From Prevotella sp. (GTDB lineage: Bacteria; Bacteroidota; Bacteroidia; Bacteroidales; Bacteroidaceae), in the NCBI GenBank assembly GCA_016285055.1, contig JAEEPZ010000022.1:1-42404 (forward strand): a DNA stretch of 42,404 nt, in the 5' to 3' direction. The notes under the pieces are model-generated. The model did not search any database and had not been told where the DNA came from. It saw only the letters and a program-made list of their open reading frames with translations. Position 1 is the stretch's first letter; each line of letters starts with the position of its first letter. Positions 9,325 to 17,901 of this stretch are shown piece after piece. The position numbers and the translations under genes were made by a program.

Positions 9325-11208
9325 ATGGTCTTAACCCCCAAACAAATAGAGGACCTGAACAAGGTTGCCAACAAGCTGCCTATGCAGCGCCTCATCGGCT
9401 ATGCCAAGGACGGCACCATCACCGAAGCCGTCCTCGCACAGCTCACCGCCATGAACGCCGACCGCCGTGCGCAGCTGCTGGCTGTCATCAACGCCCCCAA
9501 GCCCGACCCTGCCGAGCAGCAGGAGTGGAGCGCCATAGTGCCGCTGCTCTCACAGAAGGACGATACCCTCTTGGCCCTGCTCAAAGCCTACGTCAGCCAC
9601 TGGGAAAGCACCTTGCCTCTGGGCCATCATGTGGACGAGGCACGGCGTGCTATCAGCGACATCAATGCTGTCTCAGAAGATGAGGAATGGGAGGGGCTGG
9701 ACAAGAGCAGCGCCAAAGCGCTGACCGACTTCCTGCACAAGTATAAGAACACCAGCCATCTGCCCGACATCGACAACTACCTGTGGGCCACCGTCGAGAG
9801 CCACACCGACGAGCAGCAGAGGAAGAACGCGGCACGCCAGTACCTGCAGCTGCTGCCCGACGGCATGTATCAGCAAGAAGCCAAAGACCTCATCCTGCCT
9901 CAGCCAGCGGCTCCTTCCACCGGCGGCGCTGCTCCTTTACATACCAGCGGCAACACGCCAAAGGTCGTCAACGAGCCTTCGCCTGCAGTGGAAATGCCAG
10001 GCAAGGAGACAGGGACTGCCGTTCCGCCCTCCATCCGTTCACTCGACCTTGTCGACACCTGGGACTGGATGGCTGCCCACCCCTACGATGCCAACTACGA
10101 CATGGCCAGCCAGCACTTCCTCGAACTGAAAGAAAAGGAAATCATCGCCATGCGTGAGGTGGCAGCCTATTCCCCCGACCGCATCTTCTACCTCATGGAG
10201 AAAGGCATCATCACCGAGGGCGAGCTGCTGAACACCGGACTGGCCACGCCCGAGTCGCTCGGCATCCTGCGTGAACGCGACGACATCATTGACTCGCTGC
10301 CCGACATCAACGTCGAGATAGCCAAGTGCCGTAAGGAGTGTGCCGAGGAGCATACCGACGTCTTCCTCTTCGGCATCCCCTCGACAGGCAAGACCTGCAT
10401 CCTCATGGGACTCATCGGGGCGCCCAACATCAATATCAACACGGTGCGAGCCGGCGGCCCCTATGCCTGCGTGCTGGCGCAGTTTCTTGATGCCGGACTC
10501 ACCATCGGCCAGACGCCGAAAGACTTCGTCGCCACCATCGAGGCCACCATCATGGACGGCAAAGACAGGCACCTCATCAACCTCGTGGAGATGGCCGGTG
10601 AGGATTTCGCGTTCAAGATTGCCGACAACGAGAACGGCGTGGTGTCCTTCGAGGACATCGGCGTAGGAGCCACCAAGCTGCTGTGCAACAACAACAAGAA
10701 GTCGTTCTTCATCATCGTCGACCCCACGGCCAAGCGTGTTGCCTTCAACCATCTGATGAACGAGACCGACGCCGAAGGCAATGTCCGCACCTACCTGGTA
10801 CGCAAGAATGTCAACCAGAAGATTATCCTCAAGCGTCTGGTCGACCTGCTGGCACAGCCCGAGAACAAGAAGATCATGAAGAACGTCGACTCTATCAACA
10901 TCGTCATCACCAAGGCCGACCTGCTGGGCAACGGAGAGGAGCGCGAGGAGGAAGCTTACCGCCGCTTCATGGAGCAGCACGAGAAAATCATCGCACCGCT
11001 TGTGGACCTCTGCCGCGAGAACGGCATCAACGCCAAGACCAACGGGCTGCCCATGCTCTACACCTTCAGCCTCGGCCGGTTCTATGTGGGCGGCGTCTAC
11101 CAGTACGACCCCACCGATGCCAACAAGCTCATCGAGGTGCTGAAAGGCAACACCGAGATATCCAAGAAAGGCAACTCCACCAGCAAGTTCAGAGACATCT
11201 TCAACTAA
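9325..11208 (+). CDS. P-loop GTPase-like protein, second NTPase of the cluster
   Basis: 627 aa. The N-terminal ~330 residues are mostly helical, with a low-complexity Pro/Ala/Thr stretch near 192-235. A GTPase-like domain follows: Walker A G350-I-P-S-T-G-K-T357, a hydrophobic strand ending in E422-M-A-G-E-D that could serve as G3, and T529-K-A-D532, which fits the G4 motif (N/T)KxD. No membrane span or signal peptide is seen, so it should be cytosolic. It is not closely similar by eye to the SrfC-like protein, so the cluster has two different P-loop proteins. The family is unknown to me; it might belong to the multi-domain GTPases found in bacterial conflict systems, but this is a guess. Confidence 0.6.
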   Translation: MVLTPKQIEDLNKVANKLPMQRLIGYAKDGTITEAVLAQLTAMNADRRAQLLAVINAPKPDPAEQQEWSAIVPLLSQKDDTLLALLKAYVSHWESTLPLGHHVDEARRAISDINAVSEDEEWEGLDKSSAKALTDFLHKYKNTSHLPDIDNYLWATVESHTDEQQRKNAARQYLQLLPDGMYQQEAKDLILPQPAAPSTGGAAPLHTSGNTPKVVNEPSPAVEMPGKETGTAVPPSIRSLDLVDTWDWMAAHPYDANYDMASQHFLELKEKEIIAMREVAAYSPDRIFYLMEKGIITEGELLNTGLATPESLGILRERDDIIDSLPDINVEIAKCRKECAEEHTDVFLFGIPSTGKTCILMGLIGAPNININTVRAGGPYACVLAQFLDAGLTIGQTPKDFVATIEATIMDGKDRHLINLVEMAGEDFAFKIADNENGVVSFEDIGVGATKLLCNNNKKSFFIIVDPTAKRVAFNHLMNETDAEGNVRTYLVRKNVNQKIILKRLVDLLAQPENKKIMKNVDSINIVITKADLLGNGEEREEEAYRRFMEQHEKIIAPLVDLCRENGINAKTNGLPMLYTFSLGRFYVGGVYQYDPTDANKLIEVLKGNTEISKKGNSTSKFRDIFN

Positions 11209-11251
11209 GACCCAGACAGAACGCCCTGCCTATCAGCAGGGCCACTGACCA

Positions 11252-12760
11252 ATGGACAACATCAAGATATCCTTAGCCATTTTCGGCAACCAAAACAGCA
11301 ACAGCGGATTCCAGCCTCTCTACTGGATCAACGACCCACCACAAGAGCTGGAGAACATCGTGCCGCCAGGCATGGATGAGAATCCCTATTTCTTCACGCT
11401 GCAAGTGCTGCCCGCCCACACGCATTTCACCCTGATACACAACCGTGTGAGCAGCTACATGTCGGCCCGCCCTGGAGTGCTGAAGATGGCTGTCACCATC
11501 CCCAAGGGCTATGCCATCAGCAGTGGGGTGAGCCCTATGCAGGTGCTTCTTGATGTGCGGCGTACCTTCATCGACACCTGCATGACCCTGCGCGATGCCC
11601 ATGCCGAGGCATACAACTTCAAGGAGAAGCTGGCCGACCCCAGCGTCTTTGCCAGCATCATCGATGCCTACCGCCTGGAGCCCGTCGCCATGCCCCACCT
11701 GCCGATGACCGGCACCGACGACGCCGCGATGCTGCTCGACGATGCGGCCATCGCCCAGCTCTTCGCCGACCCGCAGCATCCTGAGTTTCAGAGTTTCAGG
11801 CGCATCATCATTGCCAACAAGGGCAAAACATCTGTCTACAAGGCACTGCTCAACGCCGCCATGCTGACGACCGCAGCAGGCACTAACAGCAGTGACGATG
11901 GAACGAAGGCAACCCTCACTACCAATACCACAGACGACAGCATGGACGGGCCGGCTACCGTAGCTTCGACGCCGACCGCCAACAAAGGCTTGAACTCCAA
12001 GAACAAAAAGCGGCTCGCCGCCCTGCTGTGCTCACTCCTCGTCATCGCCGGGGCCACCTTTCTGCTCTGGCCGTCGGCCGAGAAGAAGACGGTGAGCTAT
12101 GAGGATGATGCCGAGGAAATGGAGGCAGAGATTGAAGAGATCAGTGCCGCCGAGAAGCAGCTGGCCAAGAGCATCAGAGCCGACCAGCAGCTGTTGGCCG
12201 ACTCGATGCTGACCTTCGACGACATCATCCTGCTGACACAGAGAATGGGCGACTCCATCGCCACCGACGACATCAGCGCCGCCACCCTGGCCAAGTACGA
12301 TGACCTGCGCCGGCAAGTCATGGTCTACGACACCTTGCGCCTGATGTGCTCCCGACAAGAATACAAAGGAACCTGGAAATACATCAAAGAACAGAAGGCG
12401 CTGTTCAGCACGGCGCTCGACTCGCTCTACGCCACCGGCTATCTCAACCCCATCCACTATCACTACCTGCAGGCGGCCTACATGGTGCCCAAGCCCTGCC
12501 CCGACAGCATAAGCTGCATCGGCAACATCGACTGGGCAGAAGACAACCGCGAGAAGCTGGAGGTGTTTAAGAAGTTCCTGCGAATACGCGACCACAACAA
12601 TCCCTACAAATCTTTCAGGGATGTCTTCGACCTGGCTTTGGGAAGAAGCCTGGCCTCAAGAACCGAAGAGCCGGCAGCCATAGAGGCCCGTCCGGCCGAT
12701 GAACACGCACAGCCATCAACACCCGATTATAAACAAAATCAGAATCATACATGGAAATAA
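11252..12760 (+). CDS. Single-span membrane protein of unknown family
   Basis: 502 aa. I do not recognise the family. Residues 1-250 form a soluble N-terminal part with a Thr/Asp/Asn-rich linker at ~205-250. One hydrophobic span lies at ~254-273, directly after a basic KNKKR patch, so the N-terminus is predicted inside and the C-terminus outside. An acidic coiled-coil-like segment (~282-320) follows the span. The gene overlaps the next by 10 nt, which implies translational coupling. The short phrase FGNQNSNSGF near the N-terminus may mark a conserved domain start. It could transmit a signal from the cytosolic NTPases across the membrane. Confidence 0.6.
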   Translation: MDNIKISLAIFGNQNSNSGFQPLYWINDPPQELENIVPPGMDENPYFFTLQVLPAHTHFTLIHNRVSSYMSARPGVLKMAVTIPKGYAISSGVSPMQVLLDVRRTFIDTCMTLRDAHAEAYNFKEKLADPSVFASIIDAYRLEPVAMPHLPMTGTDDAAMLLDDAAIAQLFADPQHPEFQSFRRIIIANKGKTSVYKALLNAAMLTTAAGTNSSDDGTKATLTTNTTDDSMDGPATVASTPTANKGLNSKNKKRLAALLCSLLVIAGATFLLWPSAEKKTVSYEDDAEEMEAEIEEISAAEKQLAKSIRADQQLLADSMLTFDDIILLTQRMGDSIATDDISAATLAKYDDLRRQVMVYDTLRLMCSRQEYKGTWKYIKEQKALFSTALDSLYATGYLNPIHYHYLQAAYMVPKPCPDSISCIGNIDWAEDNREKLEVFKKFLRIRDHNNPYKSFRDVFDLALGRSLASRTEEPAAIEARPADEHAQPSTPDYKQNQNHTWK

Positions 12761-13893
12761 AAAATGTCAGAGTCAATGAGATACACTGGTCTATAGGCTG
12801 GAACGCATCTCAGGAAGCCAACAAGCGCCTGAAGGACAAGATTGGCGAGACAAGCAAGTATTTCGCCCAGCTGAAGGTGGGCAACGCCACCTACAACTGG
12901 ATGGTAGACACCGTGGGCAAGTGGCGTCCTATGGGCATGGCCCCCGACAGCGACAAGGCCGTCATCATGGAGAAGGCTGAGCAGATACGCCAGGAGGTGT
13001 TCGCCAAGCTGCCGGGCGACGACAGTCTGGCAACGAAAATCTGCCAGGTGCCCAACTACGATGAGTACATCTTCTATAAGGACAACGCCGACGGCACGCT
13101 CGATGTGGTCATCACCGGCTGGGGATTCCACAACTTCAAGAAGGCAGGCCCCTTCATCGAGACATGGCCGCCACGCCCCGTCAAGCACACCACCACCATC
13201 GCCTTCGTCGTCAATGGCGAGAGACAGCCACAGCGGTCCTTCTCCATCGTCACGCCGAAGATGCAAAAGCCCGACATCACCGACGAGCAGGGCATACGCA
13301 GCTATAGCGAATATGCCGGGCTGAACGTCACCGTCATCGACGACATCAGCCATCAGGAGTTCTCCTTCACCACAGGCGAAGAGGACAGAGTGCTGGAATT
13401 TGACGTCACACCCAAGGAGGAGCCGCCCGTGGTAGAAGAGCCGGCACCCGAAGAGCCGGAGCAGCCGGCACCCAAAGAGCCGGAACCACCCGTCAAGGAA
13501 CCCGTCATAGCCACCATCACCGTGCTCGATGCACAGGGACAGCCCATGAAGGCCACACACTACCGGCTGCAGCAGGGCGAGAAGGTGCTCAAAGGCGACC
13601 TCAACGACCAGGGCATGGCAAAGTTTGTCATCGACTTCTTCGACATCAGTCAGCCTCTGCAGGTGATGCTCGACAGAAACGGCAGCCAAGCCACCGAGCC
13701 CATCGAGTTCACCCTTGAAGAGGGCGAGAAAGAATATGTGCTGCAGGAGAACGCACCCAAAGGCGGCGGCAGCAGCATCATGGGGCTTGTCGTCGGCCTG
13801 CTCATCATCGCAGCACTCGCCGCCCTGGTCATCTTTGCCCTGAAGCCCGGTACGGAAGAATTAACCAAAATCATCAACAAAAACTTTTTCTAA
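12751..13893 (+). CDS. Tail-anchored protein with Ig-like domain, unknown family
   Basis: 380 aa. The N-terminal ~220 residues are a globular domain I do not recognise. A Pro/Glu linker (PEEPEQPAPKEPEPP, ~228-250) and a beta-rich domain (~252-340) with the phrase ITVLDAQGQP, typical of CNA-B/transthyretin-like folds, follow. One C-terminal membrane span lies at ~343-364, leaving about 15 residues outside. With no signal peptide, the body is predicted to be cytosolic and held to the membrane by the tail. The start ATG lies inside the end of the preceding gene and the following gene starts 3 nt after its stop, so it is firmly part of the operon. Confidence 0.6.
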   Translation: MEIKNVRVNEIHWSIGWNASQEANKRLKDKIGETSKYFAQLKVGNATYNWMVDTVGKWRPMGMAPDSDKAVIMEKAEQIRQEVFAKLPGDDSLATKICQVPNYDEYIFYKDNADGTLDVVITGWGFHNFKKAGPFIETWPPRPVKHTTTIAFVVNGERQPQRSFSIVTPKMQKPDITDEQGIRSYSEYAGLNVTVIDDISHQEFSFTTGEEDRVLEFDVTPKEEPPVVEEPAPEEPEQPAPKEPEPPVKEPVIATITVLDAQGQPMKATHYRLQQGEKVLKGDLNDQGMAKFVIDFFDISQPLQVMLDRNGSQATEPIEFTLEEGEKEYVLQENAPKGGGSSIMGLVVGLLIIAALAALVIFALKPGTEELTKIINKNFF

Positions 13894-13896
13894 TCT

Positions 13897-14196
13897 ATGG
13901 ATACGCAAACCATCAAGTTCCTCAGTGAGAACATGCTATACCTCCTGGCCACGCCATGCATCCTCACCTTCCTCCTCTTTGCATGGGACAAGCACCTGGC
14001 CTACTACAAGCGCAGCCGTGTGCCCGAGGCCGTCCTCTTCCTCGTGTGCTTCCTCTACGGAGCCTTCGGCGGACTGTGCGGCATGATTTTCTTCCGCCAC
14101 AAGACAAAGCACATGTCGTTCAAGGTCATCGTGCCCCTGCTGGCCATCATACAGATAGCTGCCATTGTCTACTTCAAAGTAAAGATTGCCCGTTAA
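13897..14196 (+). CDS. DUF1294 family membrane protein
   Basis: 99 aa with three hydrophobic segments (~12-28, ~46-66 and ~76-92). It shows the DUF1294 hallmarks: AWDKHLAYYKRSRVPE near residue 29, a Gly-rich turn GGLCGMIFFRHKTKH, and a final span. DUF1294 proteins are small integral membrane proteins of unknown function, sometimes fused to a cold-shock domain; that domain is absent here. It sits 3 nt after the preceding gene and 30 nt before the next. Confidence 0.85.
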   Translation: MDTQTIKFLSENMLYLLATPCILTFLLFAWDKHLAYYKRSRVPEAVLFLVCFLYGAFGGLCGMIFFRHKTKHMSFKVIVPLLAIIQIAAIVYFKVKIAR

Positions 14197-14226
14197 CCAC
14201 ACACGTCATCAAAACACACCAACGAT

Positions 14227-15000
14227 ATGAAAGTTTTAAGCACTATTCTTTTTGCCATCTTCGCCGCACTCATCATTGCCCTCATCCTGCTGCAGCCGAA
14301 GAAAGAGACTCCCGAAGAGATGGAAGCCAAGATTGTGGTGGTGGATGAAGATACCGACGACCCCATAGAAGGCGTCAAGATAAAGATCAAGACCACCGAC
14401 GACTCCTGCGCCGAGCTGACCCTCACCACCGACGAGAACGGCGAGTGCACCTTCAGCTACGAGGACAGCGAAGCCACCATCACCATCCTCAAGGCCACCA
14501 AGTCGGGCTATGAGCGTGTAGAGATAGAAGACTACGAGCTGTCGAAGTTTGAGGACGACGACCTCGTCATCCCCATGAAGGAAAAAGACGTTGAGGAGAC
14601 CGGCCGTAACATCGGTGGCAGCGGTGCGCTGAAGATTACCCTGATGTGGGACGACCCCAGCGTCGACCTCGACCTGCACGTCGTAGAGCCCAACGGCTTT
14701 GAAATCAGCTACCTGGGAGGACGCGAAGGCCAGATGCGCGACTCACGCACCGGCGGCGAGCTGGACGTTGACTGGCAGCCGGCCAACAACCAAGGACAGG
14801 AGATAGGCGAGAACGCCGTATGGGCACGGCCGCCAAGAGGCACCTACAAGGCCAGTGTCGTTTGCTACGGCCCTGAAGGGACAGGAGCCGTCGACTGCAC
14901 CATCGTGGTCTATCAGGAGAACCAAGAGCCGAAGTCCTACAGCCTCGCGCTCAGCGGACAAAACGACACACAAGCCATTCCCGACATCGTGGTAGAGTAA
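14227..15000 (+). CDS. Membrane-anchored Ig-like and DUF2135-like protein
   Basis: 257 aa. A single hydrophobic span at ~5-23 acts as an uncleaved signal anchor or a signal peptide. Residues ~34-125 look like a carboxypeptidase-regulatory/CNA-B-like beta domain (IVVVDEDTDDPIEGVKI, later TLTTDENGECTFSY). Residues ~138-257 resemble DUF2135/YfaP: LMWDDPSVDLDLHVVEPNG, then GGELDVDW and a Gly-rich beta end. Such domains are typical of envelope proteins and often occur beside vWA or protease genes. It is the last gene of the cluster and probably works outside the cytoplasmic membrane. DUF2135 similarity is by motif only. Confidence 0.65.
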   Translation: MKVLSTILFAIFAALIIALILLQPKKETPEEMEAKIVVVDEDTDDPIEGVKIKIKTTDDSCAELTLTTDENGECTFSYEDSEATITILKATKSGYERVEIEDYELSKFEDDDLVIPMKEKDVEETGRNIGGSGALKITLMWDDPSVDLDLHVVEPNGFEISYLGGREGQMRDSRTGGELDVDWQPANNQGQEIGENAVWARPPRGTYKASVVCYGPEGTGAVDCTIVVYQENQEPKSYSLALSGQNDTQAIPDIVVE

Positions 15001-15004
15001 AGGG

Positions 15005-15020
15005 AGGAGCACTAACTCCT
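15005..15020 (+). terminator. Weak hairpin after the srf-type operon
   Basis: Five-bp arms AGGAG (15005-15009) and CTCCT (15016-15020) enclose a 6-nt loop and are followed by TTA rather than a T-tract. It is the only stem between the operon end and transketolase, but too weak to be certain; some read-through into tkt is possible. I see no TAnnTTTG promoter in the 85-nt gap before tkt. Confidence 0.25.
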
Positions 15021-15085
15021 TTAGCTCCAAAACTGACGACAGAATTTATTAATACTTAATAGTATCATTTTTATTTTCTTATTTT

Positions 15086-17098
15086 ATGAACGACAACAAA
15101 GTGATGAATCGCGCAGCCGACAACATTCGTATCCTGGCTGCAGCAATGGTAGAAAAAGCAAAGAGCGGACACCCCGGCGGAGCCATGGGTGGCGCTGATT
15201 TCATTAACACGCTCTACAGCGAGTTCCTCGTCTACGACCCCGAGAACCCCGCATGGGAAGGACGCGACCGCTTCTTCCTCGACCCCGGCCACATGGCACC
15301 GATGCTCTACTCACAGCTCTGCCTCATCGGCAAGTACACGCTGGAAGACCTGAAGAACCTGCGTCAGTGGGGCTCGGTCACACCCGGACACCCCGAGCGC
15401 GAGATTGAGCGCGGCATCGAGAACACCAGCGGACCTCTCGGACAGGGGCACACCTTCGCTGTCGGCGCTGCTATCGCAGCCAAGTTCCTCAAGGCTCGCC
15501 TCGGCAATGTGATGAATCAGACCATCTACGCCTACATCTCCGACGGCGGCGTGCAGGAGGAGATCTCGCAGGGTGCAGGACGCATAGCCGGCAACCTCGG
15601 ACTCGACAACCTCATCATGTTCTACGACGCCAACGACATCCAGCTCTCCACACGCACCGAGGTGGTGACCTGCGAGGACACCGCCAAGAAGTACGAGGCA
15701 TGGGGATGGTATGTGCAGAAGATTGACGGCAACGACGTCGACCAGATTCGTGAGGCCATCCGCAACGCACAGGCAGAGACAGAGCGTCCCAGCCTCATCA
15801 TTGGCCACTGCATCATGGGCAAGGGCGCACGCAAGGCCGACGGCAGCAGCTACGAGAGCAACTGCGCCACCCACGGTGCACCCCTCGGCGGCGACAACTT
15901 CGTGCAGACCATGAAGAACCTCGGTGCCGACCCCGAGAACCCCTTCCAGATCTTCCCCGAGGTGCAGGAACTCTACGCCAAGCGTGCCGAAGAGCTGAAG
16001 CAGATTGTGGCCCAGCGCTATGCTGAGAAGGCCGAGTGGGCCAAGGGTCATCCCGTGCAGGCACAGCAGCTCGAGGAGTGGTTCAGCGGTAAGGCTCCCG
16101 TCATCGACTGGACGAAGGTGGAGCAGAAGGCCGGCAGCGCTACACGCAGCGCCTCGGCAGCCGTGCTCGGACAGCTGGCCGAGCAGGTGCCCAACATGAT
16201 TTGCGCCAGCGCCGACCTCTCGAACAGCGACAACACCAACGGATTCCTCAAGAAGACCCACGACCTCGTCAAGGGCGACTTCACCGGTGCCTTCTTCCAG
16301 GCTGGCGTGGCAGAGCTCACCATGGCCTGCTGCTGCATCGGCATGGCCCTGCACGGCGGCGTCATACCCGCTTGCGGCACCTTCTTCGTGTTCTCCGACT
16401 ATATGAAGCCCGCAGTACGCATGGCTGCACTCATGGAGCTGCCCGTGAAGTTCATCTGGACACACGACGCCTTCCGCGTGGGCGAGGACGGTCCTACCCA
16501 TGAGCCCGTGGAGCAGGAGGCACAGATACGCCTCATGGAGAAGCTGAAGAACCACCACGGCAAGAACAGCGTCCTCGTGGTACGTCCTGCCGACGCCGAG
16601 GAAACCACCGTGTGCTGGCGCATGGCTATGGAGAACACCGACACGCCCACAGCCCTCATCTTCTCACGTCAGAACATCGACATGCTGCCCGAGGGCAACG
16701 ACTACACCCAGGCCACCAAGGGTGCCTACGTCGTGGCCGGCTCTGCCGACGACTACGATGTCATCCTGCTCGCCTCCGGCTCAGAGGTCTCAACGCTTGA
16801 GGCCGGTGCCAAGCTGCTTGCTGCCGACGGCATCAAGACGCGCGTCGTCAGCGTGCCGTCCGAGGGACTGTTCCGCAGTCAGCCGAAGGAGTACCAGCAG
16901 AGCGTCCTGCCCGCTGGCAAGAAGAAGTTCGGCCTCACCGCCGGTCTGCCCGTCAACCTCGAGGGTCTCGTAGGTGCCGACGGCTGCGTATGGGGTCTCG
17001 AGAGCTTCGGCTTCAGCGCTCCCTACAAAGTGCTCGACGAGAAGCTCGGCTTCACCGGCCAGAACGTCTACGAGCAGGTGAAAAAGCTCCTGGCATAA
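15086..17098 (+). CDS. tkt: Transketolase
   Basis: 670 aa, the usual full length. It transfers two-carbon ketol units between sugar phosphates in the non-oxidative pentose phosphate pathway, using thiamine diphosphate. Visible hallmarks are KAKSGHPGGAMG near residue 25, GPLGQGHTFAVG, the ThDP/metal region YISDGGVQEE followed by DANDIQLS (the usual GDG reads SDG), and the C-terminal pyrimidine-binding part GVAELTMA and THDAFRVGEDGPTHEP. The first residues MNDNKVMNRAADNIRILAA fit the family start. Cytosolic. It is transcribed in the same direction as the preceding operon, 85 nt downstream, and ends before a good hairpin at 17115. Confidence 0.96.
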   Translation: MNDNKVMNRAADNIRILAAAMVEKAKSGHPGGAMGGADFINTLYSEFLVYDPENPAWEGRDRFFLDPGHMAPMLYSQLCLIGKYTLEDLKNLRQWGSVTPGHPEREIERGIENTSGPLGQGHTFAVGAAIAAKFLKARLGNVMNQTIYAYISDGGVQEEISQGAGRIAGNLGLDNLIMFYDANDIQLSTRTEVVTCEDTAKKYEAWGWYVQKIDGNDVDQIREAIRNAQAETERPSLIIGHCIMGKGARKADGSSYESNCATHGAPLGGDNFVQTMKNLGADPENPFQIFPEVQELYAKRAEELKQIVAQRYAEKAEWAKGHPVQAQQLEEWFSGKAPVIDWTKVEQKAGSATRSASAAVLGQLAEQVPNMICASADLSNSDNTNGFLKKTHDLVKGDFTGAFFQAGVAELTMACCCIGMALHGGVIPACGTFFVFSDYMKPAVRMAALMELPVKFIWTHDAFRVGEDGPTHEPVEQEAQIRLMEKLKNHHGKNSVLVVRPADAEETTVCWRMAMENTDTPTALIFSRQNIDMLPEGNDYTQATKGAYVVAGSADDYDVILLASGSEVSTLEAGAKLLAADGIKTRVVSVPSEGLFRSQPKEYQQSVLPAGKKKFGLTAGLPVNLEGLVGADGCVWGLESFGFSAPYKVLDEKLGFTGQNVYEQVKKLLA

Positions 17099-17114
17099 GT
17101 CCCAAAGGCATTAG

Positions 17115-17154
17115 AAGGGGCGACGGAACCAATGCGCAGGGTCCGTCGTCCCTT
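17115..17154 (+). terminator. Hairpin terminator after tkt
   Basis: Arms AAGGGGCGACGGA (17115-17127) and TCCGTCGTCCCTT (17142-17154) pair over 13 bp with one G-U and a 14-nt loop, ending in TTT. It starts 16 nt after the tkt stop codon. Pieces of the same sequence (GTCGTCCCTTCGGGACT) recur in the repeat island that follows, so the hairpin may also belong to the local repeat family. Confidence 0.6.
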
Positions 17155-17159
17155 TCGTG

Positions 17160-17800
17160 ACTATTTGTGTGGTGGAGCCATGATACAGGGGCGATGCCCC
17201 TGCCTGTATTCCGTCGTCCCTTCGGGACTTATGGGGGCGTCGTCTATTCGCAGGGGCGTTGCCCCTGCCTGTATTCCGCCGTCCCTTCGGGACTTTGCTG
17301 CGCTTGAGGTAGCCCTATTCTCCCCCTTGCAAAGGGGGAGTTAGAGGGGGATTCATCTGCGCAGAAACAATCCCCCCCTGCCCCCCCTTTGCAAGGGGGG
17401 GAATAAGTTACCTCTGCGGCGGCCACATGATGGCGCAGCCCTTCCCCTCCTTTTCCAAAGGAGGGGTCAGGGGTGGTTTGTCAGAGATGTCCCAACCTAT
17501 TTAAAAAGGAGGGGTGAGGGGTGGTTTGTCAGAGATGTCCCAACCTATTTAAAAAGGAGGGGTCAGGGGTGGTTTGTCAGAGATGTCCCAACCTATTTTC
17601 CTCTAGCGGTAATGACAGTATTGACAAACCAACCCTTCCCATCCTTTGGAAAAGGAGGGGAGTACCTCACGGAGTCCCTGCGGCGGACAAGGCAGCAAAT
17701 ATTCCCTTCGGGACTTTTGCTGCGCCGGCCATGCTGTGCAGGGGCACCGCAGAGCCCCCGTGAGGCGTCCAACCAACAAAAATTGGTATTATTTGAAATT
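17160..17800. repeat. Repeat-rich island without genes
   Basis: No credible gene is seen. Two near-copies of a segment reading CAGGGGCG-TGCCCCTGCCTGTATTCC, then GTCCCTTCGGGACT, lie at about 17186-17230 and 17251-17295; a partial third is near 17696-17745. A second family, CCCCCTTGCAAAGGGGG followed by GAGGGGGATT and CTCTGCGGCGGCCA, covers about 17319-17430 and recurs near 18105-18245 and 865-912. Both contain small palindromes. Short ORFs here are repeat by-products. These look like dispersed non-coding elements, possibly non-autonomous; no transposase is nearby. Confidence 0.65.
17459..17599 (+). repeat. Three tandem 48-bp repeats
   Basis: Copies start at 17459, 17507 and 17555 with an exact 48-bp period. 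Each begins AGGAGGGGTCAGGGGTGG and ends CCCAACCTATTT; the middle copy has one visible change (GTGAGG for GTCAGG), and the last is cut short. The length is a multiple of three, so frames stay open through it, but no start, product or promoter supports translation. Confidence 0.9.
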
Positions 17801-17849
17801 TTTCATTAAATATTCGTGAAAAAATGATGGTGGTTTCAGGTTTTCTTTG

Positions 17850-17857
17850 TACATTTG
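17850..17857 (+). promoter_or_regulatory. -7 box of a promoter for the small gene
   Basis: TACATTTG matches the Bacteroidota TAnnTTTG box and lies 45 nt before the ATG at 17902, the same distance as at other promoters in the window. I see no good TTTG 19-21 nt upstream, so the -33 part is weak. The preceding 90 nt are A/T-rich, in contrast to the G/C-rich repeats around them. Confidence 0.55.
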
Positions 17858-17901
17858 CAACCGAGATAGGAATATAACAATCAACATCATATCATAAAGC
17901 T

